Assembly: GCF_036634195.1 (NCBI RefSeq)
Contig: NZ_JAZIFY010000001.1
Coordinates: 933,501 to 997,500, forward strand
Length of the DNA stretch: 64,000 nucleotides
Source of the DNA: Streptomyces sp. P9-A4
GTDB taxonomy: Bacteria; Actinomycetota; Actinomycetes; Streptomycetales; Streptomycetaceae
Reading direction: 5' to 3'
Shown piece by piece: positions 39,276 to 51,014 of this stretch (positions are counted from its first letter, which is position 1; each line of letters begins with the position of its first letter). A program made the translations under genes and the position numbers. A model generated the notes under the pieces. It was not told the origin of the DNA and did not search any database. It saw only the letters and a program-made list of their open reading frames with translations.

Positions 39276-40367
39276 CTAGGGGGCGTTCCGTCCGGCGGGC
39301 AACCCGGCGTCCCGGCCCTCGGAATCGGAATCGGAGCCTTCCACCTCCCGGCCCTCAGGGGAGCCCTCCGCCTCACCTGTCGGAGAAACCGCCCCTGAAC
39401 CCGCCCCTGAATCCGTCCCGGAGCCCGCCCCGGACCCCGCCACCGGCCCCGCCGCCGGCGCCTTCGGCGTCGAGGACTGGGCGATGAAGGCCCCGACGAG
39501 TACCACCGCGCCGCCGATGATCTGCGGCGCGTCGAGGTGCTCGCCGAGCAGGACCCAGGCGAGGACGGTCGCGATGACGGCCTCCAGGCAGGCCACGACA
39601 CCCGCGACCTGCGGAGAGAGGCGGCGCACCGAGATGACCCCGGTGACGTACGCGAGGACGGTCGCGATCAGCACGATCCAGCCGAGCAGCAGCCACGCGG
39701 GCACGTCGCTGCCGTCCATGTCGGCGCTGCCGCCGAGCAGGGACCAGTCCATGCCCCACGGGCGGGCGATCACGGTGAGGACGAGCGCGCCGATGAGCAG
39801 TCCGTAGGCGATGACGCCGATCGGGTCGGCCTGCTCCGCCTCGTCGGCGCCCTGGTCGGAGAGGACGAAGTAGCCGACCTGGCAGCAGGCGGCGGCGAGC
39901 GCCAGGAGCAGCCCGACGAGGTCGAAGGTGAGCCCGGACCAGATCTGGACGACGCAGGCGAGCCCGCCGACGGCCAGGACGACGCCGAGGGCGGCGGCGC
40001 GGGTGACCGGCCGGCGCTGGACGAAGCGGACCCAGCCGAGGACGAGCGCCGGGGCGAGGTACTCGATGAGCAGCGCGACGCCGACGGGGATACGGGAGAT
40101 GGAGGCGAAGTAGAACGCCTGGACCCCGGCGACGGCGAGCAGGCCGAAGCCGACGAGGAGGGCGGGTTTGCGGCGCAGGAGGTCGCGGTGGCGCCAGGCC
40201 ACCGGGAGCATGACGAGCGCGGCGCCGGCGACCCGGAGCCACACCACATGGAGCGGGTCGAGTCCCGCCTCGATGAGCGGCTTGGCCGCCACTCCTGAAC
40301 CACCGAATGCGAAGGCCGAGGCCAGGGCTAGTCCCAGGCCGGCGCTTCTCCCCTGAGACGCGTGCAT
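39276..40367 (-). CDS. EamA-family (DMT) transporter, third copy
   Basis: 363 residues from ATG 40367. Helical core includes [60 protein letters not shown] and [20 protein letters not shown]. The last about 75 residues are a cytoplasmic tail of Gly, Ser, Ala and Glu repeats, a disordered extension that the other two copies lack. The substrate is not predictable. Confidence 0.88.
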   Translation of the reverse strand: MHASQGRSAGLGLALASAFAFGGSGVAAKPLIEAGLDPLHVVWLRVAGAALVMLPVAWRHRDLLRRKPALLVGFGLLAVAGVQAFYFASISRIPVGVALLIEYLAPALVLGWVRFVQRRPVTRAAALGVVLAVGGLACVVQIWSGLTFDLVGLLLALAAACCQVGYFVLSDQGADEAEQADPIGVIAYGLLIGALVLTVIARPWGMDWSLLGGSADMDGSDVPAWLLLGWIVLIATVLAYVTGVISVRRLSPQVAGVVACLEAVIATVLAWVLLGEHLDAPQIIGGAVVLVGAFIAQSSTPKAPAAGPVAGSGAGSGTDSGAGSGAVSPTGEAEGSPEGREVEGSDSDSEGRDAGLPAGRNAP

Positions 40368-40433
40368 CGGGCCATGATGACAGGACGCGGTCAGGCGCGT
40401 AACCCCCGTTACACCTGTTGAGACGGCTCCCCG

Positions 40434-41030
40434 TCAGACACCCGGAACCGGTGCCTCCTCCAGGGCGTCGGGACCGGCTTCGAGCCCGCCGGCGATCCGC
40501 GCGACCAGGGCGTCCGTGTCGACCCCCGCGCGGCGCAGCACCTCGGCGGCCCGGCTGCCGGGGTCGGCCGCGACGGCGGCGAGCACGTCGACGGCGCGGG
40601 CCCGGGCGTCACCCCGGCCGGCGGCCCGGCGGAAGGCTTCCTCGAAGGCGGCCGACGCGGCCGGCGACCAGCCCGAGGGCCGCGAGCCCTGGGGCTCGGC
40701 CCCGCGCACGGCGGGCAGCAGCCGCCCGGCGGGCGAGTCTTCGACCGAGCGCTGCCAGCGCAGCCCGTAGCCGATGGACCGCTGGACGAGGTAGCCGAGG
40801 ACGCGGGCGAGCTCGTGGCGGCCCTCGAAGGCGGCGCCGGCCTCGGGGTCGGACTCGATGAGCGAGTGCAGCAGGTGCGCGGTGTCGATCTGCCGGTCGC
40901 CGTCCCTGAGGGCTCTTCGGCGCGCGCCCGTCACGACCATCGCGAGTGACGGCGTCAGGAGGGGCGCGAGCTCCGCGCGCGGGGCGACGGGCTGCCGGAG
41001 CGGCTGAGGGAACGGGACGGGACGGTGCAC
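40434..41030 (-). CDS. Clp N-terminal-domain protein
   Basis: 198 residues from GTG 41030. Two Clp_N-like repeats are visible: LLTPSLAMVVTGARRRALRD with IDTAHLLHSLIESDPEAGAA, then SPAASAAFEEAFRRAAGRGD with AVDVLAAVAADPGSRAAEVL. The AAA+ ATPase modules of ClpA/C are absent, so this is a stand-alone adaptor-type protein. It may bind Clp partners or ligands but cannot unfold proteins by itself. Confidence 0.82.
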   Translation of the reverse strand: MHRPVPFPQPLRQPVAPRAELAPLLTPSLAMVVTGARRRALRDGDRQIDTAHLLHSLIESDPEAGAAFEGRHELARVLGYLVQRSIGYGLRWQRSVEDSPAGRLLPAVRGAEPQGSRPSGWSPAASAAFEEAFRRAAGRGDARARAVDVLAAVAADPGSRAAEVLRRAGVDTDALVARIAGGLEAGPDALEEAPVPGV

Positions 41031-41226
41031 CCTCTCACCTCATCAGGCCGGGGCGCCCTGGGCATCACCGAGGAGAAGCATGTCCGCATCCCACCGGAGT
41101 TGGGCACGCACGCACGGTTCCTCCTCCTTACGGATGAGATCGCGTGCGTTGCCCTCAGGGGGCGCGCGCCGCCTTGCCACACGACCCTGATGCAACCACG
41201 GGCACGTCTCCGTACGTCCTCCGATC

Positions 41227-41451
41227 ATGTTCTGGATGGTGGCTCTGCTCGCGCTCGACGGGCGGCAGTACGTCTACCGGGTGTACGCACCCCGGGAGGC
41301 GCTGCCGGCCGATCTGTTCTGGGCGGCCTTCCACTGCCATGAGGAAGACGGCGCTCCGCGTGCCTCGGACAGCTTCGACGCGGCGGAGATCTGGTGGATC
41401 GGCGACGGGACCGGCCCGGCCGTCACAGAACTGACGGTTCATCAGTATTGA
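41227..41451 (+). CDS. small hypothetical protein
   Basis: 74 residues from ATG 41227 (ATG 41236 is possible). The sequence has plausible coding bias and a compact hydrophobic pattern (MFWMVALLALDGRQYVYRVY, FDAAEIWWIGDGTGPAV). There is no recognised family. It may be a small cytoplasmic protein; the upstream region gives no clear ribosome site, so confidence is moderate. Confidence 0.5.
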   Translation: MFWMVALLALDGRQYVYRVYAPREALPADLFWAAFHCHEEDGAPRASDSFDAAEIWWIGDGTGPAVTELTVHQY

Positions 41452-41520
41452 ATGTTCACCGCCATCCGGCTACGTTCCGCGACACCGGAACCCAGTTGGC
41501 ACGCGTGAAGGGGTGGTCTC

Positions 41521-41949
41521 ATGGCCGAAGTCAGCGCGGAGGCACGGATCGAGGCACCGGCCGGAAAGGTCTGGGCCCAGCTCATGGACTTCCCCTCGTA
41601 CGGCGAGTGGAACGCCACCCACACCAACTTCCCGAACGGCGGCCCGGAAACCCTGGCGGCGGGTGGCACCTTCACCGAGAACATGAAGCTGATGGGCTTC
41701 CCCGCCGAGGTGCTCTGGACGATCGAGGAGCTGGAGTCGGAGCGCGCCCTCGCGATCAAGGGCAAGGGCCCGATGGGGGTGCTCGTCACCACCCGCTACT
41801 CGCTCACGGCGGACGGGGACGCGACGAACGTGCGGATCGACGGCGAGTTCACCGGCGCGGCGGTCTCGCTGATGGCGGGCAAGCTCAAGGACTCGGCGAC
41901 GGCGGCCCTCACGGAGTCGCTGCGCAAGCTCTCGGGTCTGGTCGCCTGA
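41521..41949 (+). CDS. SRPBCC-family (START-like) protein
   Basis: 142 residues from ATG 41521. It follows the polyketide-cyclase-like/SRPBCC pattern: AEARIEAPAGKVWAQLMDFP, SYGEWNATHTNFPNG, and the C-terminal helix GKLKDSATAALTESLRKLSG. The fold binds hydrophobic ligands or acts as a cyclase; no catalytic residue can be assigned. A strong terminator follows. Confidence 0.88.
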   Translation: MAEVSAEARIEAPAGKVWAQLMDFPSYGEWNATHTNFPNGGPETLAAGGTFTENMKLMGFPAEVLWTIEELESERALAIKGKGPMGVLVTTRYSLTADGDATNVRIDGEFTGAAVSLMAGKLKDSATAALTESLRKLSGLVA

Positions 41950-41975
41950 GCATCCCGACCCCCTGACGTACCGAA

Positions 41976-42003
41976 GGGCCCCGTGGCACACGCCACGGGG
42001 CCC
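41976..42003. terminator. bidirectional terminator
   Basis: Perfect 12-base stem GGGCCCCGTGGC with a 4-base loop, 27 bases after the SRPBCC stop and 31 before the end of the convergent PadR gene. It probably ends both transcripts. Confidence 0.9.
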
Positions 42004-42033
42004 TCGGGCGACCTCCGGCCGAGCGGGCACCGC

Positions 42034-42645
42034 TCAGTCCTCGTCGGCCAGGATCAGGTACAGCTTCTTGCGGGCCTCATTGATCACGCCGACCGCCTTC
42101 TGCCGCTGCTCGGCGCTGCCGGTCTTCCAGACCTGCCCGAACGCCTCCATCAGACCGAAGCCGGCCTGCCGGATCTCGTTCACGGCCTCCCAGTCGACCC
42201 CGCGCCCGGCCTCTTCCCACGGCGCCTCGGGGCCGGCCTCGGCCTCGGTACGCCCGGTGTCGGTGAGCGTGAACAGCTTCTTGCCGCCCTCGCTCGCGCT
42301 GACGATCAGCCCCTCGTCCTCCAGCATCTGGAGGGTCGGGTAGACCGAGCCGGGACTGGGCTTCCAGGCCCCGTCGCTGCGCTCGCCGATCTCCCGGATC
42401 ATCTCGTATCCGTGCATGGGGCGGTCCTTCAGGAGGGCCAGGATCGAGGCCCGCACATCACCGCGCCTGGCCCGCCCCCGGCCACCACCACGACCGCGCC
42501 CGCCCCCGAAGGGCCCGCCGCCGAATCCCGGCCCGAACGGCCCGAACGCGGCCCGCCGCCCTTCGAAGTCCCCACGAGCCCCGGGGCCACAGCCTCCACG
42601 CCCGGCTCCGTGTCCGCTTCCGTACTCGTGCCCATGTGAACGCAT
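42034..42645 (-). CDS. PadR-family transcriptional regulator
   Basis: 203 residues from ATG 42645. A Gly/Arg-rich N-terminal tail (1-60) precedes the PadR winged helix (RRGDVRASILALLKDRPMHG, YEMIREIGERSDG, GSVYPTLQMLEDEGLI). The C-terminal helix for dimerisation has the block FGLMEAFGQVWKTGSAEQRQ. PadR proteins repress genes in response to phenolics, drugs or hydrophobic ligands. A palindromic operator lies in front of the gene, suggesting autoregulation, and the divergent phzF-like gene may be a target. Confidence 0.9.
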   Translation of the reverse strand: MRSHGHEYGSGHGAGRGGCGPGARGDFEGRRAAFGPFGPGFGGGPFGGGRGRGGGRGRARRGDVRASILALLKDRPMHGYEMIREIGERSDGAWKPSPGSVYPTLQMLEDEGLIVSASEGGKKLFTLTDTGRTEAEAGPEAPWEEAGRGVDWEAVNEIRQAGFGLMEAFGQVWKTGSAEQRQKAVGVINEARKKLYLILADED

Positions 42646-42697
42646 CGCAACGCTCCTTCCATCGGGATCACATCGTCGAACTGTCGCGATACCTCAA

Positions 42698-42707
42698 CGA
42701 TATATCG
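42698..42707. promoter_or_regulatory. candidate PadR operator
   Basis: Perfect palindrome CGATATATCG, with a related TCGCGATA half-site 13 bases upstream. PadR proteins typically bind AT-centred dyads of this kind; this one lies between the divergent padR-type and phzF genes. Confidence 0.6.
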
Positions 42708-42779
42708 GAACCATTCACCGAGCAACACTCCCGACTGCTTCGCGCCGCCCGCCCGAGCCACCGCCCCGCTCCCGCCCCA

Positions 42780-42803
42780 GGTCCGGGTCCGGGTCCGGGT
42801 CCA
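42780..42803. repeat. GGGTCC hexamer array
   Basis: Four tandem GGTCCG hexamers lie in the leader of the phzF-family gene. This is a slippage-prone tract of unknown effect. Confidence 0.8.
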
Positions 42804-42857
42804 GTTCCCCGCGATTGGCCTTGGTCCGCCCGATCCGGGCCCCGGTACGGTCGCCCC

Positions 42858-43676
42858 ATGCGCATCCGAATCGTCGACGCCTTCACGGACCGGCCCTTCT
42901 CCGGGAACCCGGCCGGCGTCCTCCTCCTGGACTCCTTCCCCGACGACGACTGGCTCCAGAAGGTCGCCGCCGAGGTCAACCTCTCCGAGACGGCCTTCGC
43001 CCACCCCCTGCCCGCCGGGGAGGACGGCGGCGCGGCGGACTGGGCCCTGCGCTGGTTCACCCCGACCACCGAGGTCGACATGTGCGGCCACGCCACCCTG
43101 GCGACCGCCCACGTCCTGCACTCCACCGGCACGGCGACCGGCACTGTCCGCTTCGCGGCGCGCTGCGGCATCCTCAGCGCCATCGCCGAGGCCGACGGCA
43201 CCATCACCATGGACTTCCCGACCTCGTCTCTCACCGCCGTCCCGGTCCCCGACGGCCTGGAGAAGGCGCTCGGCGCCGAGGTCGTCGCGGTCCACGACAC
43301 CGCCGCCCACATCGGGGACCTCCTCGTCGAGCTGCGCGACGAGTCCACCGTGCGCGCGCTCCGGCCCGACTTCGCCGCTTTGAAGGGGCTCTCCTCGCGC
43401 GGCGTCATCGCGACCGCCGCCGCCGAGGACCCCGCCGGCGGCCATGACTTCGTCTCCCGCGGCTTCTTCCCCGCCGTCGGCATCGACGAGGACCCGGTGA
43501 CCGGCAGCGCCCACACCGCGCTCGCCCCCTACTGGTCGGCCCGCTTCGGCCGCGACGACCTCGTCGGCTTCCAGGGCGGCGCCCGTACCGGCATCGTCCG
43601 CACCCGCCTGCGCGGCGACCGCACCCTCCTCAACGGCCACGCGGTCACGGTCATGGAGGGCGACCTGTACGCCTAG
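42858..43676 (+). CDS. PhzF-family isomerase
   Basis: 272 residues from ATG 42858. PhzF/diaminopimelate-epimerase fold: MRIRIVDAFTDRPFSGNPAG, LSETAFAHPLP, WALRWFTPTTEVDMCGHATL (the MCGHATL phenazine-type motif) and GIDEDPVTGSAHTALAPYWS. The catalytic Glu of PhzF sits in LSETAF. Many PhzF relatives act on unknown substrates, and no phenazine genes are near. Its TAG stop is the last base of a CTAG that flanks a MITE-like element. Confidence 0.92.
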   Translation: MRIRIVDAFTDRPFSGNPAGVLLLDSFPDDDWLQKVAAEVNLSETAFAHPLPAGEDGGAADWALRWFTPTTEVDMCGHATLATAHVLHSTGTATGTVRFAARCGILSAIAEADGTITMDFPTSSLTAVPVPDGLEKALGAEVVAVHDTAAHIGDLLVELRDESTVRALRPDFAALKGLSSRGVIATAAAEDPAGGHDFVSRGFFPAVGIDEDPVTGSAHTALAPYWSARFGRDDLVGFQGGARTGIVRTRLRGDRTLLNGHAVTVMEGDLYA

Positions 43677-43852
43677 GACCTGTCGTCAAACTCCCGCCTG
43701 CCCCACGACGCCTGGCACGCGCTCTCGCCGCACCGGGCGAAAGCCCGAGTACGGTCCAGTACGAGGGCTTCCGCCCGGCACGCCGAGAGCACGCACCAGA
43801 CGCCGCAGGGCCGCCCTTCGGGCGACGACGGGAATGTGACGACAGGCCCTAG
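43673..43852. mobile_element. palindromic MITE-like element with CTAG flanks
   Basis: An imperfect-palindrome element of about 172 bases (43677-43848), with no protein coding. Terminal repeats are G(A/G)CCTGTCGTCA followed by (A/C)A(C/T)TCCCG, and the central stem contains CGGGCGAAAGCCC. It is flanked on both sides by CTAG (43673-43676 and 43849-43852), as expected for a 4-base target duplication. The left CTAG supplies the TAG stop of the phzF gene. Similar large palindromes are known from other Streptomyces genomes; a transposase in trans is presumed. Confidence 0.75.
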
Positions 43853-43896
43853 CGAAGCCGGCCACGCCGGACGGCCGCACAGGAGCGGAATCGCGA

Positions 43897-43929
43897 GCAG
43901 GGGCGTACGGAGAACCCGTACGCCCCTGC
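43897..43929 (-). terminator. strong terminator of CPBP protease gene
   Basis: Perfect 14-base stem GCAGGGGCGTACGG with a 5-base loop, 13 bases beyond the stop of the leftward gene. Confidence 0.85.
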
Positions 43930-43941
43930 TGATGGCACGCG

Positions 43942-44742
43942 TCAGACCGTGGGCAGCCAGTCCACCCGGCCCGCGAGCAGCCCGTACCCGACGAAGGCCA
44001 CGATGTCGAGCAGCGCGTGCGCCACCACCAGCGGTCCGACCCGGCCCCAGCGCCGGTACAGCAGGACGAAGACCGCACCCATCACGACGTTGCCGACGAA
44101 GCCGCCGATCCCCTGGTACAGGTGGTAGGAGCCGCGCAGCACCGAACTCGCCACCAGCGCGGCCATCGGCGTCCACCCCAACTGCCCCAGCCTGCGGAGC
44201 AGATAGCCGACGACGACGACCTCCTCCAGGACGGAGTTCTGCACCGCCGAGAGGATCAGCACCGGGTACTTCCACCACACGTCCGGCAGCGACTCGGGAA
44301 CCACCGTCAGGTTGAAGCCGGTCGCCCTGGCCGCCAGGTAGAAGGCGAGTCCCGCGCTCCCGATGCCCGCGGCGACCAGCGCCCCCCGCCCGAGGTCCGG
44401 CCACGGCCGGGTCCGGTCGAAGCCGATGGCCCGCAGTCCGGAGCCCTCGCGCATCAGCAGGTGGGCGACGAGGAGCACGGGGACGAGGGCCGTGGCGATG
44501 CCGAAGAGCTGCCAGGACAGGTCGAGCCACGGCCGGCCGGGCGCGTACGAGCCGTTGAGCGTCGCCGCCTGCTCCTTCAGCGCCCCGGTCCTGGTGAGCG
44601 AGCCGATGAAGCTGATGAGGGACGAGACCCCGCTCGCCCCGAGGGAGAGCGCCAGGACGATGAACGTCTCGGAGCGCAGCACCCGGCGCGACAGACCGTC
44701 GGGGGGCAGGGAAGCGTCACTGACTCGTTGCTCCGACACCAC
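43942..44742 (-). CDS. CPBP-family intramembrane protease
   Basis: 266 residues from GTG 44742 (44739 is possible). Eight hydrophobic segments. The CPBP motif 1 is VLEEVVVVGYLLRRLG, with the paired Glu; motif 2 has the H in LRGSYHLYQGIGG; motif 3 has the H in VVAHALLDIV. These are the three metal/water-binding sites of ABI/CAAX-type proteases. Role unknown: bacterial members process peptides or protect against bacteriocins. It stands alone in this window. Confidence 0.88.
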   Translation of the reverse strand: MVSEQRVSDASLPPDGLSRRVLRSETFIVLALSLGASGVSSLISFIGSLTRTGALKEQAATLNGSYAPGRPWLDLSWQLFGIATALVPVLLVAHLLMREGSGLRAIGFDRTRPWPDLGRGALVAAGIGSAGLAFYLAARATGFNLTVVPESLPDVWWKYPVLILSAVQNSVLEEVVVVGYLLRRLGQLGWTPMAALVASSVLRGSYHLYQGIGGFVGNVVMGAVFVLLYRRWGRVGPLVVAHALLDIVAFVGYGLLAGRVDWLPTV

Positions 44743-44839
44743 GCCTGTCTCCACTTCCCGGTCACCGACGGCCGCCCTTCCGGCGGCCCCGACCACTTTG
44801 TCATGATCGGCCGCGACACCGGGCGCCGGGAATCCGGAC

Positions 44840-46339
44840 TCAGTCGATCCCCACCGGCCAGGTGTGCACCGGCTCCCCGGCCCGCATCAGCGTGCGGTAG
44901 CGGCGGGTGGTCGCCGCGAGCGCCGCCGCGCGGTCGAGGCCCGACTCCACAGCCTGGTGGAAGGTGTCGGCCTGCCAGGAGGCACCGTTCACCCGCCGCA
45001 GACAGCGCTGTTCGATCACCCCGAGGTAGAAGTCCCGGTCGGCGGGCTCGATGTGCCAGGCGTCGAGCCCCGCCGCGGCGAGCGGCAGCAGTTCGTCGAG
45101 GACCAGCCGTACCGCAGGCAGGGTCGCGACGCCCCCGGCGCGGCCGGCCCGGGGCCACCGCAGCTCCGCCTCGATGCCGTGGCGGCAGGCCGCGTCGAAG
45201 TTGGCCTCGGCGTCCTCGAAGGCCAGCCGCTTCCAGACCGGCCGCGGGTCGTCGGCGAGCGAGCGCACCAGCCCGTAGTAGAAGGCCGCGTTGGCGATGA
45301 CATCGGTGACGGTCGGCCCCGCGGGCAGCACCCGGTTCTCGACGCGCAGGTGCGGGACCCCGTCGACCCAGCCGTACACGGGCCTGTTCCAGCGGTAGAC
45401 CGTGCCGTTGTGCAGGACGAGTTCCTGGAGGCGCGGCACCTCGCCCCGGTCCAGGACGAGCAGCGGGTCCTCCTCGTCGCAGATGGGCAGCAGCGCGGGG
45501 AAGTAGCGCACGTTCTCCTCGAAGAGGTCGTACACCGAGTCCACCCACCGCTCCCCGAACCAGGTGCGCGGCCGGACGCCCTGGGACTGCAGCTCGGGCG
45601 GCCGGGTGTCGGTGGCCTGCTGGAACAGCGGCGGCCGGGACTCCCGCCACACCTCGCGCCCGAAGACGAAGGGCGCGTTGGCGCCCAGCGCGATCTGTAC
45701 GCCCGAGACGGCCTGCGCCGCGTTCCACACGGAGGCGAACCGGGCGGGCGTCACCTGGAGATGGAGCTGCACCGAGGTGCAGGCGGCTTCGGGAACGATC
45801 GACTCCGAGGTGCAGAGCAGCCGTTCGACGCCGTGGATGTCGAGGGTGAAGTCCTCGCCCCGGGCGGCGAGGATCTGGTCGTTGAGGAGCGCGTAGCGGT
45901 CGGCGGCCGACAGGTTCTCCAGGACCAGGTCGTCCTGGGTGAGCGTGGGCAGTATGCCGATCATGACGACGCCCGCGTCGAGTTCGGCCGCCTTGCGGTC
46001 GGCGTATCCGATTCCGGTTCCGATCTCCTCGGCGAGCCGGTCGAATACACGTCCGCCGAGCTGGTGGGGCGCGATGTTCACTTCGAGGTTGAACATTCCG
46101 AGTTCCGTCTGGAAATCGGGGCTCGCGATCTTTTCCAGAACCGGCCCGTTCAGCATGCGGGGCAGTCCGTCCGCCCCCGCGAGATTGAGTTCGATCTCCA
46201 CGCCCATGAGATTGCGCGGCCGGTCGAACCTCTTCTCCGCGAGGAGCCTCGCGAGTCCCGCGAGGCACTGCTGGAGCTTTCTCCGGTAGTGCTGCCGGTC
46301 GGACGGGCCGAACCCGTCGGCCACGACCTTCTCGCCCAT
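44840..46339 (-). CDS. glutamate-cysteine ligase-like enzyme
   Basis: 499 residues from ATG 46339. The GCS-type features are visible: LMGVEIELNLAGADGLPRML, FNLEVNIAPHQLGGRVFDRL, VQLHLQVTPARFASVWNAAQ and LRVENRVLPAGPTVTDVIAN, which includes the Glu/Arg/Asn substrate-binding block. It should ligate glutamate to cysteine or an amine with ATP. Streptomyces do not make glutathione as the main thiol, so the product may be gamma-glutamyl cysteine for ergothioneine or another use. The exact role is unknown. Confidence 0.85.
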   Translation of the reverse strand: MGEKVVADGFGPSDRQHYRRKLQQCLAGLARLLAEKRFDRPRNLMGVEIELNLAGADGLPRMLNGPVLEKIASPDFQTELGMFNLEVNIAPHQLGGRVFDRLAEEIGTGIGYADRKAAELDAGVVMIGILPTLTQDDLVLENLSAADRYALLNDQILAARGEDFTLDIHGVERLLCTSESIVPEAACTSVQLHLQVTPARFASVWNAAQAVSGVQIALGANAPFVFGREVWRESRPPLFQQATDTRPPELQSQGVRPRTWFGERWVDSVYDLFEENVRYFPALLPICDEEDPLLVLDRGEVPRLQELVLHNGTVYRWNRPVYGWVDGVPHLRVENRVLPAGPTVTDVIANAAFYYGLVRSLADDPRPVWKRLAFEDAEANFDAACRHGIEAELRWPRAGRAGGVATLPAVRLVLDELLPLAAAGLDAWHIEPADRDFYLGVIEQRCLRRVNGASWQADTFHQAVESGLDRAAALAATTRRYRTLMRAGEPVHTWPVGID

Positions 46340-46820
46340 CGAAGCGTCCCTCCCCGAGTGGGCGGCCGCCCACGGCGGCCGCGCGTCACGGACGATGATG
46401 CCCGGCCGACTGATCCACAACGCCTGCGGAGGAGACCTCTCGGAGGATAGGCTGATTGCAGAGCCCCACCGGCACATTCCGAAGGCAAGGAACAAGCGAC
46501 ATATACCAATGCCCTATTGCCCGGTGACCGGGGGTCGGAATTCAGCCGTCCGCCTCTGCGAGGAATATGCAGGTGGGGGCGGCACCGGACAGGAGTTCCG
46601 CTTCGACTGCCGTTGTTCTACGGCTCGATGACGCCTTGTCAGGAATACCGGCGCGGTCTAGCGGAAACACTGTGTGAACACGTGTCGTATAAACTCCGCG
46701 GACGAGGCAGAGTGTTGGCGCCCGGCCGCGGCCGTACGGCCCACCTCCGGCCCCGCCGCCGACAGCGCCGTCGTACCTGCCCACGCTTCACCGTGTCTCC
46801 TGAGTGAGAGGCGACCCATC
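46340..46820. other. long intergenic region without genes
   Basis: 481 bases of relatively lower GC, divergent upstream region of two genes. No coding frame is convincing. A possible -10-like TATAAAC lies at 46688-46694, upstream of the 46821 gene. Confidence 0.4.
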
Positions 46821-47411
46821 ATGCTCCGACCCTCCCCGGCCCCTGCGCCGGCCCTCCGCAGCGTCCTCGCGGCCCTCGGCTCGCCGACCGCCGTCCGCGA
46901 GGCGCGAACGCCCGCCCTCAGGGCCGCGCAGGGACCGCTGAGCCCCGAACACCCGCTGCCCGTGCACATCCTCGGAGTCGCCGGAGCACCGGGCCACGCG
47001 CCCCTCACCCGGCTCGCCGGCTGGCGATTCCTGATCCGGAGCGGAGACCGGGCCATCGCCGCCGCGGACACCATGCTCACCCCCGACGGCTGGTCCTTCT
47101 CGCACTTCTTCGAGGGTCCGTACGTCGCCGCCACCGAGCGCGCGCTGCTCCAGGCCGAGGCCCTGCCCGGCGCCTACCAGCCGAGGCTGCTCTCCGTGCC
47201 GCAGCTCTACATGCTGACCCTCTGGCTGCACGCGGAGCCGGAGGAGGAGGGCGCGACCGCGGCCCCGCCCGCCGCCGATCTGATGGTGCCGCTGGCCCCC
47301 GCGCCGCCGGGGATCGCCGCCCACCGGGCCTACCGGGTCGCCGATCTCCTGCCCGTCCTCCGTACGCGCCTCGCGCCGCCGCCCCTCCTGGGCTCGGCGG
47401 CGTCCGCCTGA
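46821..47411 (+). CDS. hypothetical protein
   Basis: 196 residues from ATG 46821 with GAGAGG about 8 bases upstream. Features: an N-terminal Pro/Ala-rich stretch, then HPLPVHILGVAGAPGHAPLT, RLAGWRFLIRSGDRAIAAAD, the conserved-looking GWSFSHFFEGPYVAATERAL and RLLSVPQLYMLTLWLHAEPE. The pattern suggests a small alpha/beta protein with no catalytic motif. I do not recognise the family. Confidence 0.7.
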   Translation: MLRPSPAPAPALRSVLAALGSPTAVREARTPALRAAQGPLSPEHPLPVHILGVAGAPGHAPLTRLAGWRFLIRSGDRAIAAADTMLTPDGWSFSHFFEGPYVAATERALLQAEALPGAYQPRLLSVPQLYMLTLWLHAEPEEEGATAAPPAADLMVPLAPAPPGIAAHRAYRVADLLPVLRTRLAPPPLLGSAASA

Positions 47412-47433
47412 TCCACCGCACACGCGTCACCAC

Positions 47434-47463
47434 CGCCCCGTGACCCGGCCGGGTCACGGGGCG
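47434..47463 (+). terminator. hairpin terminator
   Basis: A perfect 30-base palindrome with arms CGCCCCGTGACCCGG lies 22 bases after the preceding gene. Confidence 0.8.
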
Positions 47464-47746
47464 CACCGCTGTCCTGGGAACGCGCCCGAACACGCCGCCC
47501 GAACACCCCTCCCGGACGGACTAGCCCACTCGGGCTACCCCGAACCACCCGAAGAGACGGTGCAGTTGAGCTGAACCGCCCCTGCGGGTGACACGTCCTA
47601 CCAGGAGAGGACGAGCTGCCGCGAAATCCCTGCGGAAGACCGTCCATGGGGCAAGACTGGGACCGGAACCGAACCGACCGACGGGGGCGGCCATGAGCGC
47701 CAAGAGCCGCAGGACATCCACCACGACGCAGCGAAAGAACCCACCC

Positions 47747-47953
47747 ATGTGCCAGCACCAGCCCGCCTGTCCCACCGCCGACTCCGCCGACCGGGAGGCC
47801 GCCCGACCGACGGCACACCACCCGGAGCAGGGCTGGAGCCTGCTGTGCAACGGCGTCCTGCTCTTCGAGGACACCGGTGAACTGCTGCCGGACGGGCAGA
47901 TCATCGCCCCGCACCGGCCGCTGATGACGGGCCGGGTGACGACGGCCGCCTGA
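47747..47953 (+). CDS. DUF5999 protein
   Basis: 68 residues from ATG 47747 (ATG 47693 would add 18 basic residues). Conserved pattern: CQHQPACPTADSADREAARP, then HHPEQGWSLLCNGVLLFEDT, ending LPDGQIIAPHRPL. The two N-terminal Cys may bind metal. This short protein family is widespread in Streptomyces; function unknown. Ends near the terminator of gcvP. Confidence 0.85.
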   Translation: MCQHQPACPTADSADREAARPTAHHPEQGWSLLCNGVLLFEDTGELLPDGQIIAPHRPLMTGRVTTAA

Positions 47954-47988
47954 AGGCGCCGGTGAGGACACCGTACGAGGGAAACGCC

Positions 47989-48027
47989 GAGGGCCGGTCC
48001 GGAGGAAGATCCTCCGAACCGGCCCTC
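47989..48027. terminator. bidirectional terminator between DUF5999 and gcvP
   Basis: A 17-base stem with one mismatch (GAGGGCCGGTCCGGAGG with its complement) and a 5-base loop lies 36 bases downstream of DUF5999 and 37 bases past the gcvP stop. Confidence 0.85.
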
Positions 48028-48063
48028 GTTCGATGCCCGGGGCCGCTCACGGCCCCGCCCGGC

Positions 48064-50949
<2,886 letters not shown>

Positions 50950-51014
50950 GTACGGAGGCCTCCTGGTCGTCACGACCTGCGAGGGGCACCGCGGCGCGGG
51001 TACCCGGACGGCCT

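Noticed and set aside
46660..46700. TATAAAC-type promoter before the 46821 gene
   Set aside because: The -10-like word lacks a matching -35 at normal spacing; kept only as a weak remark.
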